Assembly: GCA_028023455.1 (NCBI GenBank)
Contig: JAQFVV010012537.1
Span: 1,114,001-1,178,000, forward strand
Origin: Epiperipatus broadwayi
Lineage: Eukaryota; Onychophora; Udeonychophora; Euonychophora; Peripatidae
Length of the DNA stretch: 64,000 nucleotides
Direction: 5' to 3'
Made by a program: the position numbers and the translations under genes. Of the stretch, positions 43,955 through 56,579 are shown piece after piece. The number at the start of each line of letters is the position of its first letter. Positions within the stretch are counted from its first letter, which is position 1. The notes under the pieces are model-generated. The model was not told where the DNA came from and did not search any database. It saw only the letters and a program-made list of their open reading frames with translations.

Positions 43955-44310
43955 CTTGATGATTTATGCAAAGAAATTTTACATTGTCAACTATTTATTT
44001 CTAATTTTAAAATATATATATATATTAGATAATATATTCATAAATGATTTGATCACAGTTTATTCAAAAATTTTACAATTGAACTTCAAATTCTTTTAGC
44101 ATTATCAGTATCTGCAGCATTTATGAATTGGTCCTTTTCCAAACTTAAATTATTAAAAACTACTTGCCCTCCACAATGGTACAAGATAGACTTTCAAATC
44201 TTGCCATTATATCAATAGAGTCAGATATTTTGGTTCAATTTGATATATATGATATTATTCAAGAATTTTCATTAATGAAAATTAGAAAAGTTCAGTTCAC
44301 TAAGTGATTT
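43955..44310 (+). pseudogene. ZMYM1-like hAT transposase, C-terminal dimerisation domain
   Basis: In the plus frame, SDINLDDLCKEIL near 43950 is followed by a break and then LALSVSAAFMNWSFSKLKLL at 44098. The latter is the hAT C-terminal signature of ZMYM1-like transposases (consensus ...ASAERSFSKLKLIKTYLRS), and a LKTTCPP segment and the remnant of the last helix follow. It lacks the middle of the protein. It could be the other half of the fragment at 25140-25990, pushed apart by the A2 nest, or an independent copy. Confidence 0.7.
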
Positions 44311-44692
44311 TTATTTCTGTTTAAATATTTACTTACCTATTTCTTTATCCAATAATGTTTAATATGTTTCTATTTTATATACTTGTAAGTTTATCTGTTT
44401 CTTATTTATACCTACACAAAGTACAAATGACAAAGTGATTTTCTTATAGTTTAATTTTTCTAACGAAAAATGTTTAATATTTTTGTTTTTATAAAACTAT
44501 AAGTTGATTTGTTAATTTATATAAAAGTGTATAAAGTTACAAAGTGCAATTTGCAAATGATTTTTTTGCCAAATAATATAAATTACCTCACCCCTCCCCC
44601 CAATTATTTTAGTTGCTTTTGTTTTGTACTCTTCTTGTATGTTTATTGATTTTCCACATTTTTTTTTTTGTAATTTCTGTTTTTTGTTCAGT

Positions 44693-44813
44693 AAAATTAT
44701 AATTAATATATATATATGTCAAGCATTGGTGGTAGAGAGGTCAGTGAAAGCTGCTTTCCAAGCAGTTGTCCCCGGATTAAACACATGAGAAAAAAAAATT
44801 ATAATTAATATAT
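44693..44813 (+). pseudogene. Retroposed tRNA-Gly(UCC)-like sequence
   Basis: From 44723 the sequence reads as the 5' two thirds of tRNA-Gly: GCATTGGTGGT with an A-box-like start, then an anticodon arm GCTGC-TTTCCAA-GCAGT with anticodon TCC, then GTCCCCGG. The T arm is degenerate (GGATTAAACACATG instead of the B box). It ends in a run of A. A perfect 19-bp duplication, AAAATTATAATTAATATAT, flanks it (44693-44711 and 44795-44813). It is therefore a LINE-mobilised tRNA copy or a minimal tRNA-derived SINE, not a working tRNA gene. Confidence 0.8.
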
Positions 44814-45699
44814 TTTGTATTTCATTTTTATGTATTCATACATTTTTATAAAGTGATTCTTTATTGGTGAGAAGGGTATAATGATGTCAACAGTGTTTTG
44901 CGTACAGGCGCCAGACACTATAATGTGTTAGTATTGCAATATAGATGTGTGCATATATATATATATCTAAAGATACTGTTGTTGTAAATAAAGTATTTAC
45001 CACTATAAATTATTACAGCTCTTGCATAATTATCCTTATCGTATTCACATCTAACTAGCATGCGCTGAATTTTAAATAAATTTATGCTAATTAATTATAT
45101 ATTCATAAATCACACAAGAAGAATAGGAGAAAATGCAGTTAATTAGGGGTGTGCAAAAGCTCTGTAAATGGATGCAGAAATAAAATCTGTTTAACTCATG
45201 CGTGTATAGAAGTATTGCACACACTATAGAAGATGTTCTACATTTAGAGAAAATCTTCCTAGAAGATAAATGTTTAGTTTCATTCATATATATATATTTC
45301 ATTATTTTCTTATGAGTATAAAACTCGTAATTTTACTTATTGTTTTGTTTATTATGGATGCATCATGGCTGGTACAACAGTAGACCCAAGGAGTACATAG
45401 CAGATTGCCCACAGTTGATAGAGGAACCTGTGCTAACTATAACAGACTGTTGCTTTTGACAGAAGAACCTGCACAAACAACAGCACACTGCCACACTTGA
45501 CATAAAACCTGTAAGCAACAGCAGATTTCCTACTGGCAATTAGTATATTGGCACATTTAATGATTGAAAAGATTTGTTACATTTGTGTATGAAATAAACA
45601 AACTGTCAATGCAATGGCATAATATAATAATATTAAGAAAATATGAGATTAATTAGACAGCAAATTGATGATTGTACATAGAACATATACAGAAGAATG
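44814..45699. other. AT-rich spacer, nothing firm recognised
   Basis: A locally denser stretch at 45350-45540 repeats a weak motif around GAACCTG...CAACAGCA and could belong to the gypsy fragment that follows. No gene or terminal repeat could be supported. 44311-44692 is likewise empty. Confidence 0.35.
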
Positions 45700-47390
45700 T
45701 GCTCATTAATAGAGCTGATAATCTAAAAGTAGCAATGCTGATGTGCTGGAAGGCAAGGATGTTTTGCAAATAATAAAACTGTGAACCAAAGCCTGTAGAA
45801 GAAATAATCTACCTGAAACTTAGAGAAAAATTAAGAGCACATTTCTCAATCCATTACATCAAAATAGATGTTGTTCTTACATTTCAGAAAAAAGGAGATC
45901 AGCATTGAATGAGAAATATCAAAAATATAACAAAGTACTGTGAGAATTGGCAAAACAGTGTGAATTTAATACTGTATTAAATAATGTATTCTTCAGTCAA
46001 TTGCTACAGGGGATGAACGACAATATGTTAAGACTAAGTTTTTTCTGTTTGAAACAGCATTAACATATATAAGCAGAAAATTGATTAAGGTGTAACCCAA
46101 GAATTAATCACAGGAAATGTGCATAGTTGGATAACATAGGTACAAGGTTAAAGGTTTTAAATGCACTTGGGACATATAATTACTGCTAATGAAAAGTACC
46201 TCCATCCCGTATAAGGTAACAGCTGTAAAAAATACTGCTAAGCTGAAGAAGGTTAAAGACCTGCAAGTATTTCTAGGTTTACTAATTTTTTTACAAGTTT
46301 TTGAAGGGAAAAGTACACATCACCACATCATTATACCAGCTGTTAAAGAAGTGACAATGTTAGAAATGGAATGCAGAACATGAGTATGCTTTAATAGAAC
46401 AAAGGAGTTGCTTACTTCTAAAAAATTACTTGTCCATTATCGTAACAACCAGAAGATCATTATTATACCTCATATTATGGCATAGGAGTAGTTACACCAC
46501 ATTTTGCTAAATATAAGGATTTTCAGTCAACACAAGGTTGTCATTAATTTCACAAAAGAACTACAAAAATAATAGAGAAGGCCAAAAAGAGTTTCTATAA
46601 TGAAAGCTGAGATCATAGCCACAAATGTGAATGGAAATGGGATTGATACATATGGAAAATAGTACTTGTCAAGCTGAAGGCTAAAAACAATTACTATCTA
46701 TGTAAATTGTGAAATGAGACCTCACTCCCACTTTAGGTAGGAACTAATTTAGATTATTGGGGATATAAATTGATATAGTCAAAAATACAATTGAAATCTA
46801 AAGTCAGATTCAGACAGCCACTGCTATTTAAATTTGGCACCAACAGAGTTTAAAACAAACCGGTCAAAATAGAACTAATAAAAGATGTTCAACCCTTTAT
46901 ATATAAACCAGTTAAGATTCTTTATATCTTAAAGCCAAAAATGGAAGAAACTATTCAAGAGTTCCATCAACATCTCATTCCTTGTATGTTGACTAAAAGG
47001 ACACAAGCTGAGATGTTAATGCATTACAAATGCCAAATATATTTATCAATGTTCATACCTAATAATAGTGCATCAAGGCAAACTTATTTCGATGAGAATT
47101 ATAAAATTGATGATGCTGTCTAGATGCATGACATGCTGAAAAGAAAATGGTTTTCATGAGTAATAATTAGTATTATCTCAAAGTAACTATGCGAATTTCA
47201 GATTATTAATGTAGAAGAATGAGAAGACATAAATCACTTGAAAATTCATTACCTGAAATATTAGAAGAAATAAGCATTAGTATCAGTTCTATGCTTAATG
47301 GTGATAATAATTCAATAAAAGAAGAGGAAAGTACAAAAAGAACAAGAATGTTGCCAGATCTAAGCATTAATTTTTTTTCCTAATGAATTA
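45700..47390 (+). pseudogene. Ty3/gypsy pol remnant D
   Basis: Decayed plus-strand pol. Near 46190-46380 the RT thumb reads PYKVTAVKNTAKLKKVKDLQ then VFLGLLIF, the V..LQ.FLGL signature that precedes RNase H. RNase H-like pieces follow at 46430-46620. At 46941-47123 sequence of the integrase C-terminal end appears, with TYFDENYKIDDAV followed by the W.R...KWFSGVI region. Near 47210 comes a WRRHKNHL-like box, the usual end of gypsy integrase. RT palm, the integrase core and LTRs are not recognisable. Stops occur every few dozen codons, indicating an old copy. A gag-like region before 46000 is possible but unproven. Confidence 0.6.
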
Positions 47391-48261
47391 AATCTTTTCA
47401 TGATATAACCAAAATAAAACAAATTCAACCTGGTCATTTGTGCTTCAACAAGAAGAGTTCAAGTAAATCTGATGAAGGATTTACTTTTTTTTTTTTTGCA
47501 CAAAAATCTTCAATAGTATCAACATTTTTTCGAAAAGTGTCAATACTACGCCTATTTTTCTTTCTCACTAAGTTATATATCTAAAAAGAATCGCAGAAAT
47601 CTTTATAGTTAAACAAATTTGAGCTTCATTTTTAAAGTTATGTTTTATCATATGTTAATCTGTTCTTGCCACTTTCAAAGCTCTTAAATGTATAATTCAA
47701 ATAAACAAAAACTATCAACTACATCTATAGGTGTTATTATCAATTTTGAAGTCAGATGCTGATTCTGTTATTATGACCACTATTTTCTTCATTTCCAGTA
47801 CTCTTTCATTCTATTTTCTATCTTGTCTAATAAAAATTTTCAGATTTTCTACAATTTTAACTATAAGTGTGGGTCATTAGCATATTTACTAAATTGTTTA
47901 TGTTTCTTCAATCAATCCTGAATTCACATTTGTTTCTATTTAATTTGGTTTCTTTCATTATATAATTATTATACAAGTGCAGATAGAATGACAAAATGTG
48001 GCTCATGTAATTTCTTTACCAATATGAAACTACTCTGTTTCCCTGTAGTTAAATTAAATTTCTAATTAAGAAAAGAGAACGATAATATTTTTTTAGTTAA
48101 AGTTAAGGGATCCCCTTTTCAAGATGAAATTTTTATTATTGAAAAAATGTGATATATTATTAGACAATGAAGGTGGAGATTTTGAAAAATATGTTATATT
48201 GATATAAGAAATTGATAATTTGCTTTATCAGTTTAATTTAAGATATATTATGTTTATTATA
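47391..48261. other. AT-rich spacer, nothing recognised
   Basis: No open frame of interest, terminal repeats or RNA could be supported. Confidence 0.45.
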
Positions 48262-49106
48262 ATTATCCAGTAACAAATTTAACTGACTGTGAAGTTCTAA
48301 AATTTTATTTACAGTATTTAGTTTTTGAGAGCAAGCCCATAAACAAATACCATAAAAGCTAAATTCAAGATATAGAATAATATAGTAATCTCCTAAACTA
48401 TATATTTTTATTTTGTATAGTTTTCTTTTACTTACTAATTATTGCTTCCATTCTTAATTCACTAACAGTGAATAACAATTACTCTCTAGTATCACATTTG
48501 GATTAGATGTTTTTTACTAGATTTTTACATGAAAAACTGTATAGAATTCAACAGGATAGCTTTGCAATTCTTACTGGCAACTAAGTCTGATCTGAAGATT
48601 CATAAAGAGTCATAAAAATGTAGCCATCTCCTATCTTGAATTTAGCTTTTATGATATTTGTTTATGGGCTTGCTCTCAAAAACTAAATAATGTAAATAAA
48701 ATTTTAGAACTTCACAGTTAGCTAAATTTGTTAATTATCCAGTAACAAATTTAGCTGACTGTGAAGTTCTAAAATTTTATTTACAGTATTTAGTTTTTGA
48801 GAGCAAACCCATAAACAAATATCATAAAACTAAATTCAAGATAGGAAATGGCTATGTTTTTATGACTCTTTATGAATCTTCAGATCAGACTTAGCTACCA
48901 ATAAGAATTGCAAAACTACCCTGTTGAATTCTATGCAGTTTTTCATGTAAAAATCTAGTAAAAAAACATCTAATCCAAATGGGATACTAGAGAGCAAATA
49001 TTACTCACCGATGATGAATTAAGAATGGAAGCAATAATTAGTAAGCAAAAAAAAAAAAACTATACAAAATAAAAATATATAGTTAAGGAGATTATTATAT
49101 TAGTCT
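48262..49106. repeat. Foldback (inverted-repeat) element
   Basis: Left arm about 48378-48727 and right arm 48739-49106 are reverse complements with small differences around an 11-base centre (AATTATCCAGT). The first 110 bases, 48262-48372, are an additional copy of the inner part of the right arm in the same orientation. That makes the structure a partial triple copy. The outer ends read AATATAGTAATCTCC and its complement. No coding capacity and no certain target duplication. It lies 320 bp 3' of the TB linker exon in gene orientation, inside the large intron. Confidence 0.8.
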
Positions 49107-49424
49107 ATATTGACAAAGAAAAAAAAAATCAATATTAATACTAAATTATCAGAAAGGATATGTAAAATTTAAATACAAATCTCATTCTAAAGATTAATAA
49201 AAAAATTTTATTAAGCAAATCAGTAACTTTTCCACAAACTTTTGTTAGACCAATATTACATGCACCCTATGTCAAACAATACTTTATAAAAGAGTTTGCA
49301 CATAACAATTAATTACAAAAGGTAAATGCAAAAAACTACCTTTAAACTATATATAATATGCTTCATATAATTTAAAATATATAAGCATAATTATTTTGAT
49401 ATTTAAATAAAGTTTATAAACAAC

Positions 49425-49505
49425 CTGTTATAAAGCCAACTTCTCCTTTTCCTCGTCCATCTTCAGCAAAGCCTTTGCCTTTAGAGCACAGTTCCTTAAA
49501 AGCAT
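49425..49505 (-). CDS. Fibrillin-type gene: TB-domain last cysteine and linker exon
   Basis: An 81-base minus-strand exon with an AG acceptor (TATTCTAG) and a GTTG donor, phase 1 on both sides. With the split Asp codon it encodes DAFKELCSKGKGF, then GEVGFIT. The single Cys is the eighth cysteine of the TB domain begun in the exon at 63390-63536. The following Gly-rich linker leads into the cbEGF exon at 24417-24542. This three-exon layout, TB exon, short linker exon, cbEGF exon, is the one seen in fibrillins, where TB domains alternate with cbEGF arrays. The donor GTTG is weaker than consensus. Stretches around it (49107-49424, 49506-50233) show nothing else. Confidence 0.88.
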
Positions 49506-50233
49506 CTAGAATATATATATATAATTTAAAATGAAATTTTATTTAACATATTATTTTTAAGTTTAATTTTTAATCTAATACAGAATTAGGCTTTTCAAAA
49601 TATAGTAAACTAAATAAAAAAGACATTCGAATATATATTCCAGAAATCTGGCAAAATATATAATTAAAATATGTGATAAAAGTTTATTTAAAAAAACAAA
49701 TATTAAATAACAGCAGTTTATTAATATTCAAGTAAATTGATAAATAATTTCTTGGTAATAAACACACTTGTATTGCAAAATGTTGCTGTAAGTATTAACA
49801 AAATCCTTACATGACCACAGTTTCATCTATTACAAATAGACTTTATCAAGTGAAAATCAAACTAAAGAAACAAATATATATGTTTCTAGTAGATGAAACT
49901 ATGGATGTGTAAGAATTTTGGTAAAAAAATTTAGATTTTATCAAGTATTATATTGTTTTATGGTTTTCCATTTTATTTATTGTTAGTATAGTGTTAGGCA
50001 GTGTTGGTTTTATATATACATATATTACTTATATAACTTCAAAGCAATACAGGTATCTAAGAATAATAGCATTATATATATATTAATGTCCATTAATTAA
50101 AAAACTATTGTAACAATATAACAGTAATTAACTATTATATACAGTATTTCAATCTGCAGAAGTATTTTTGGTTAATTCCTTAACCTGCCTCAACTACTGT
50201 TAAATTCAAAAAACAAAACAGAAACAAATGTCA

Positions 50234-50520
50234 TCAACTCATATCCCATGAATCCCAAATTTTAACGTTAGCAGCTTGTATATTAATTAAATTTATTTTA
50301 TTTCTATTTACTAAAATTGCCTCCTTAATTTTTCTTTTATTGTGGTTTCTCTCTTCATGAAGAATCTTAACACTTTCAATATCAAACTTAAATGTACATT
50401 TATGTGTCCTTTCATGATTTAAAAAAACTGAAACAGTCATTAAGTCATTATTATTTTTACTTTTCACATACTTGTATAACAATTTGTGCTGTAATCTTTT
50501 TTTAATACATCCACAAAGCT
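50234..50520 (-). pseudogene. Penelope-like element, endonuclease-domain tail
   Basis: The minus-strand frame reads LLYKYVKSKNNNDLMTVSVF, then HERTHKCTFKFDIESVKIL and HEERNHNKRKIKEAILV. This is the pattern at the end of the GIY-YIG region of Penelope-like proteins (short His-containing stretch, ...VKIL..E.....R..KEA). The GIY-YIG signature itself, expected just upstream, is not recognisable. It lies on the same strand as, and C-terminal to, the PLE RT pieces at 56580 and 62130. Confidence 0.55.
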
Positions 50521-50864
50521 GTATAGTTTGCTATTAACTGAAAGAAGACCCTTTCATTCCTCTTGGAGGCCTCAAAGGAACCGAAAGGAGCAAATTCGTA
50601 ATGTCCACTCCATACATTCTTGTCATTGATGTGATTATTCACATAATATATGAACATGGATGGGCTGCTCACCAACATGCATTAGCCAGCATGGTGAGTT
50701 TATTGGCTTTTTACCTCTAAGTTTAAAATTAAGAAACACATGGTCTTTCTTTTCAATTGCCTGATAAAGCAGAAAGAATGTTTGTGTAAATGATAAATAT
50801 TTTTCCAATAGATATATACAATTATGACAGACAAAAATAAATCATGGCCCTTATTCCCAGGAGG

Positions 50865-53594
50865 CAGTAAAGTCACCAACTAAGGCAGCGGTTGGTGGCC
50901 GAAGGCAGAGGGTGCTAAGAATCCCCTAATTGTGAACCCATGCTGCTATTTGATGATGACTTTTTATTTAGGTACTTACAACTGCAGATCACTTTCAAGT
51001 GAAGGAAGATTGCAAGCATTAAAAGAACTGACTTTTATCAAATGGGACATTATTGGACTTTGTGAAGTTAGAAGAAAAGGTGAAGAGACAATTGATTTAA
51101 AAAGTGGACATATACTTTATCATAAAAGCACAAATATTGAAAATGCAAGTGGAGTAGGATTCATTATAAATAAAAAGTGAAAGAACAACACTGTGGAGAT
51201 TGATGGTATATTGGACAGAGTGGCAAGGTTAGTTATACAACTTAATAGCAGATACCAAATGCAGATAATTCATGTTTTTGCCCCAACAAGTTCTCATAGT
51301 GATGAAATAGTAGAAGATTTTTATATGGATATACAAAAGACTTTTCATCAGAGTAAACAATATTTTAAAATTGTTATGGGAGACTTTAATGCTAAAATTG
51401 GTAAACAAATGAAAGATGAAAGTGCTGTAGGTAATTTTGGTTATGGTAATAGAAATGAGAGATGACATAGACTTGTGGAATTTGCAGAAAAAGAAAAACT
51501 TTATATTATGAATTCTTTTTGAGAAAAATGTTAAAAGGAAATGGACATGGAAGCATCCAAAAGAAGGCACAGCATATTTTGGCTAACAGAAAATACATAT
51601 TTCAAGATTGTAATGTTCTTAATAAATTTAACACAAGAAGTGATCATCGATTAGTAAGATGTAAGATATGTGTTAATGCAAAACTAGAGAGACAAAAATT
51701 ATCAAGAAAAACAATATTTATATTTGATATTCCAAATCTTCAGAAACATTCTAATGAATTTAAATTAGAAATTACAAATCGGTTTCAAGGATTAGTAGAT
51801 TTTGAACATGATTCAGATTTGAATGAAATTAATATGAAAATAACTGATACACTTTTAAAAACTGCAACAAAGATAGCTGGTAGAAAAAAGCAGCAACTGA
51901 CCAATAAAATGGTGCAGAAGAGAATTGAAAATGATATAAGAAAGTATAACTGTGAACTAGGAAAACTGTAGAAGAGAATAAAAGTCTCAAAAGTGTAAAA
52001 CAACATTTTGGTATTGGTAGAAAAATTATATCTGCAATAAGAAAAAAGATGGAATTATTACTAAAAAGAGAGATGACATCATTAAATGGATAGAAGACTT
52101 TTATCAAGAATTATATAGTAATAAATAACAAGTACCTCCTATATCTATTACATCTTCTGAATTGCCCAGAATTTAAAATAAAGAAATGAGACATGCAATT
52201 AAATGTATGAAGACAGGAAAGGTTCCAGGTAATGATGGAATTACAATTGATGTATTAAAAGAAGCAGGTGAAAAAATAGAATTTTTTTTAGCAAAGTTAT
52301 ATACCAAATGTCTAAATGATAAAGATGTACCAGATCATTGGAAGAATGCAGTATTAATATTAATATTTAAAAAAGATGATAAAGAAGATATTAGAAATTA
52401 CAGATCAGTCTTTTATCAGTTTTATATAAAAATTTTACCAAGATAATTGCAACTCATCTATAGAGAACATTGGATTTCCACCAACCAAGAGAACAAGCTG
52501 GATTTAAAAGTGGTTTTAGTATAGTAGATCATATCCAGGTATTGAGAGAAGTTATAGAAAGGATAAATGAATATGAGTTGCCATTATGCCTTGGATTTGT
52601 AGATTATGAAAAGGCATTTGATTCTATAAACATTTCTTCAGTGATTAAAGCATTGGATCATCAAGGTATAAATCCAGGATATTGTCATATTTTAAAGAAT
52701 ATTTATAAAAATGCAACAGCAACAATTAAATTACATAATGATACTGGGAAAGTCAACATGAAGAATGGTATAAGACAGAGTGACTCCATATCTCCAAAAC
52801 TTTTTACAGCAGTGCTGCAAGAAGTATTTTGTGGATTAAAATGGGAAGCTAAAGAAGTGAAAGTAAATAGAGATTATTTAAGTCATTTAGATTTTGCAGA
52901 TGATGTAGTTGTTTTTGCAAATAATGTTTTAGAGCTACAGGGAATGTTGCATGAGTTATCAGATGAAATCTTAAAAAGACTAAAGTAATGTTTAATGGAT
53001 TTTCTCAAGATATGAAAATAAAGATTGATTATGATGAGTTAAAAGAAGTTAGCAGTTACAAATACCTTAGTCAGATTATTAATACAGATAGAAACATAAT
53101 GCATGAAATTAATCATAGAATTAAACTTGGTTGGAGTGTTTTTGGTAGAAATAACTTGATACTAAAAGCAAATATGCCTATGTGTTTGAAAAGGAAGGTT
53201 TTAGATCCATAAGTAAGAGCAATACAGAGATTTCAGACCACTCAAAGAAGTATGTTGGGAGTAACAAGAAGAGATTAAAAACACAATATACGGGTCTGAG
53301 AACAAACAGGTGTTATTGATTTCATTGAAAAAAATTAAAAGACTAAAGTGGAGTTAGGCTGAACATATTGCTAGAAGAGATGATAATAGATGGACAATTG
53401 AAATCTTAAACTGGGGTCCAAGAGATTGCAAAAGACCCAGAAACAGATCACATATGAGATGGGTGGATGAAATAAGAAAGTGTGCAGAGGTGATGTGGAG
53501 AAGAGAAGCTAAAGATTGGAGAAGATGAATTGAATTTGGAAAAACCTTCATCCTGCAGTGGATTGATAATGGTTGATGATGATGATGGTGATAA
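50865..53594 (+). mobile_element. RTE-clade LINE, nearly full length, inactive
   Basis: This is the most complete RTE copy. The apurinic-type endonuclease runs from about 50950 to 51530: LGTYNCRSLSSEGR, then DIIGLCEVRRKG with the catalytic Glu, HVFAPTSS and MGDFNAKIG. A linker follows, and RT from 52186 to 53212: GKVPGNDGIT, EQAGFKSGFSIVDHI, LGFVDYEKAFDSI with the first catalytic Asp, GIRQSDSISPKLF and the FADDVV box at about 52890. The C-terminal RRDDNRWTIEILNW segment lies at 53380. It ends in CTGCAGTGGATTGATAATGG plus TGATGATGATGATGG, the short microsatellite tail typical of RTE elements. Stops after 51178, 51463 and 52444 and frameshifts disable it. It is antisense to the fibrillin gene. 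The 5' start is approximate. Confidence 0.9.
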
Positions 53595-53709
53595 CATCCA
53601 CAAAAATTTGATATGCAACATTACTTTTTCTGTTTGACAAGTATGCCATTTTTAGATTTATTCACTAATTTATTAACATTATTTGTAAGACAAAATGAAA
53701 CATTAAACA

Positions 53710-53713
53710 TATT

Positions 53714-53767
<54 letters not shown>
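53710..53767. repeat. (AT)n microsatellite
   Basis: About 28 uninterrupted AT dinucleotides. Confidence 0.95.
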
Positions 53768-53772
<5 letters not shown>

Positions 53773-56579
53773 GACATAACTTAATTCAATAAAAATAACT
53801 CTATAAGCATAGGTTTTATCACTTTATTTCTTTTTATTAATTTAAACAAATACTATGAATATTCTAGCACACTAGATTATCTAATTAGACACTTATATCT
53901 AATAACTTTTAATTACCTTTGAATCCTTTTTTACTTTATTTCTAATAAAAAATGAGAGATTTTTTTAGCCATATCACTATACCACTAATATTTAATAAAA
54001 TAAAACATCTTTAAACCAAAGTGGAGTTATTGAACATAAATCATTTCTCAGATCTTAACATAACAAATTTTTCAATATTTTATAATTCACTACTCAGATT
54101 ATATATAACTAATTTAGGATCAATTCACTCATCCTTCATAAATAATATGAGTTTATAATAATACTAAGAGATCACTAAATATTATAAAATCAATATTTAT
54201 TTACCTTTAAACATTAAACACTCATTAATTAAAACTTGATGAATGATGATGATGACATAATAACAATAATGACAAGGTTTCAACTACAGCTCTAGGACTA
54301 AGCCTAAACATAAAACTAATTTTTATAAAGAAATTCATAATTATTCTTAATTTTAGCATATTTACTTATCTTAAATAACTAATATTCAACCATTGATGAT
54401 GATGAATAATCACCCTTAACAAAGACTACACTTAATGAAATATATACCCTCTTTAATAAAACAAACTAATATTTATACTACCTTTCTAACATATACATAA
54501 AAATTTCTAATAATATGAAAATTGACATAATAATAATAATAATAATTATTATATTACAATCCTCAGATTAATTTTAAGTCTTCCCCCTTTCCCTTCAAAT
54601 TATTTTTATAAGTTGGACTCAATTGACATGAAAATATTTCAAGACAAAAAATATTATCTCTCATACACACATACTTTAAAAATCCAACATTAAATAGAAT
54701 AAAAAAAATTTAGTAGAATTGAAAGACAAGTTTTAAAACAAGTTTTAAATTATTTCCCCCCCTCTTCTACCTCTAAATCTATACTTAATGAAACAAACTA
54801 ATCTAATATTCTAAGTACTTTTACCCACATTCAATCAATATACACATATAAAATATCATTAGTATCTTTTTATCCCAATAACAAAATATTATTAAAAACC
54901 AAAATAATAATAATATACATTAAAACTAAAATCATAATACCATAAAAAAATTTTTTACACATTAATATTTAAAATTAATAAACAAATAATTTCATACATT
55001 AAGTATTTATGAACTCAAAGTTATTTTTAGTAAACATTCTTTTTTTAATTGATCTGAATAGTCTTTAAAAGTTCTTTAAATAAAATATACCACTTTATTC
55101 TAAAATTTTATTAAGACTGATATCATAAAAAAATAATATAAAAAGTCATATTACCATCTTTTTTGCAATTTCAAGGTTCAAACTTCTATTTCACTACTAT
55201 GCAATCTTTTTGAGGTGTATAACTATTTAATGATGAACTATTGAGTATTTGTTTGTGGACAATTTGGAAACATTAATTAAATTTTCTTCTCCCAAAGTGG
55301 AGAAATACAGCAGTTGTTTATTTATAAATTTTTTGAGTTTAAAACAGTGTGGAACAATTAATTGGACTTGTAATATTGATCGTAGATTAATTATCTTTTA
55401 CAGGTGAATGCTTTCTCCTATTAAAAAAACTATTTCTTGAAAGGTAGAAATTATTTTAGACATTCTACTCCAATCCGACGAAATAATTTTACAATTTTTT
55501 TTATTTTCACATAAATTTTATTAACACTCAACAACACAACCAAAAATAATCAAGACAGCTTTTATACCAATTTTCTAACTAACCAACAGAGATAGCATCA
55601 CTTGTATTTTGGCAAATTTTTATAGACCTATTTATTTCAATTTTATTTTAACTGAAAAGTAACCTTTTGAATTTTTTTTAAAAAAAATACAATTTTATTT
55701 CTTTTTTCTTTAACACCAGAGAAACCAAATCTGAGCTTCTTTAGATCTTGAGATAAGACAATTTAATTTTTAGAGTTTTCACCCATTATAAGCTCCCAAA
55801 GTGAAACAATCATTTACAAAAAAATGCACAAAGACGATATCTGATTAAACAGATTTCCTCTTTTAACAAAAAATTGTACAAAAAAAAATAATTTGACAGA
55901 TTTAATACTTCCTTTTCTTTCAATATTTAGGAAATGTAAATTTTTGTATGTAATGTACACATCCTGCTTCTTCAAATCATTCATAAACTAACCTTAAATA
56001 ATATGATTGCTAGCTTAGGAATTATAAACCAATTATTTAATTAAATCTGTAACTTTTAAATCCCACTTATAATTAAAGAAAAGCAAAAATAAAAGCATAG
56101 AATAAAATATTAGAATTGATCAAGCATAGGTTAGTTTTAAAGAAAGTTAAAATGTTTAATATTTGAAATATAAAACAATTAAATAATTTACACATACATT
56201 GCCTATATGTATGCATTATAACTTTGCTTTTAAAGAAAAATTAAATATTAAATAGTTTAAATGTGTGTATTACCTTTCTATCAACACACAAACAAGAAAG
56301 CATGTAATTGTTGACCCACTTTCTCTGTTTAAAGCTTTAGAACTGGACCTTGTAGGGTTTGAACTTGGATGCCTACGCTTCTTTATGGTTATATAAAATG
56401 TGATGATGATTTTTGGTTTACCTTTTCTACATGCACATTACTATAAATTTATCTAGTGACTAAATTGTAATGGCACAATATATATATATATCCATAAAAA
56501 ATTTCACTTGAACATTTGAAATATATGTAATAAATATCCATTTTTTATTACCAATCTTCAACTTCTTTATAAAAGTGTT
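53768..56579. other. Very AT-rich spacer, nothing recognised
   Basis: Nearly 2.8 kb without a credible open frame, terminal repeat or RNA. Short TAATAATAA and GATGATGATG tracts occur near 54240 and 54520. If the flanking PLE pieces belong to one copy, this stretch plus the RTE element would be later insertions or the decayed linker region. Confidence 0.4.

Larger units (their letters stand above)
24543..49424 (-). other. 24.9-kb intron of the fibrillin-type gene
   Basis: The two exons flanking this interval join in phase without loss of any residue expected between a TB linker and a cbEGF module, so it is inferred to be one intron. Most of it is transposable elements listed separately. The two shorter stretches free of recognised features are 23851-24416 (partly outside this intron) and 24693-25139, both AT-rich and empty as far as I can see. 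Confidence 0.8.

Noticed and set aside
44723-44785. Functional tRNA-Gly(UCC) gene
   Set aside because: The T arm and the 3' half of the acceptor stem are lost, it is followed by poly-A and flanked by a long direct duplication, so it is a retroposed copy.
46941-47123. Possible host exon or small gene on the plus strand
   Set aside because: The segment fits the end of a gypsy integrase and continues, after frame changes, into its WRRHKNHL-like terminal box.
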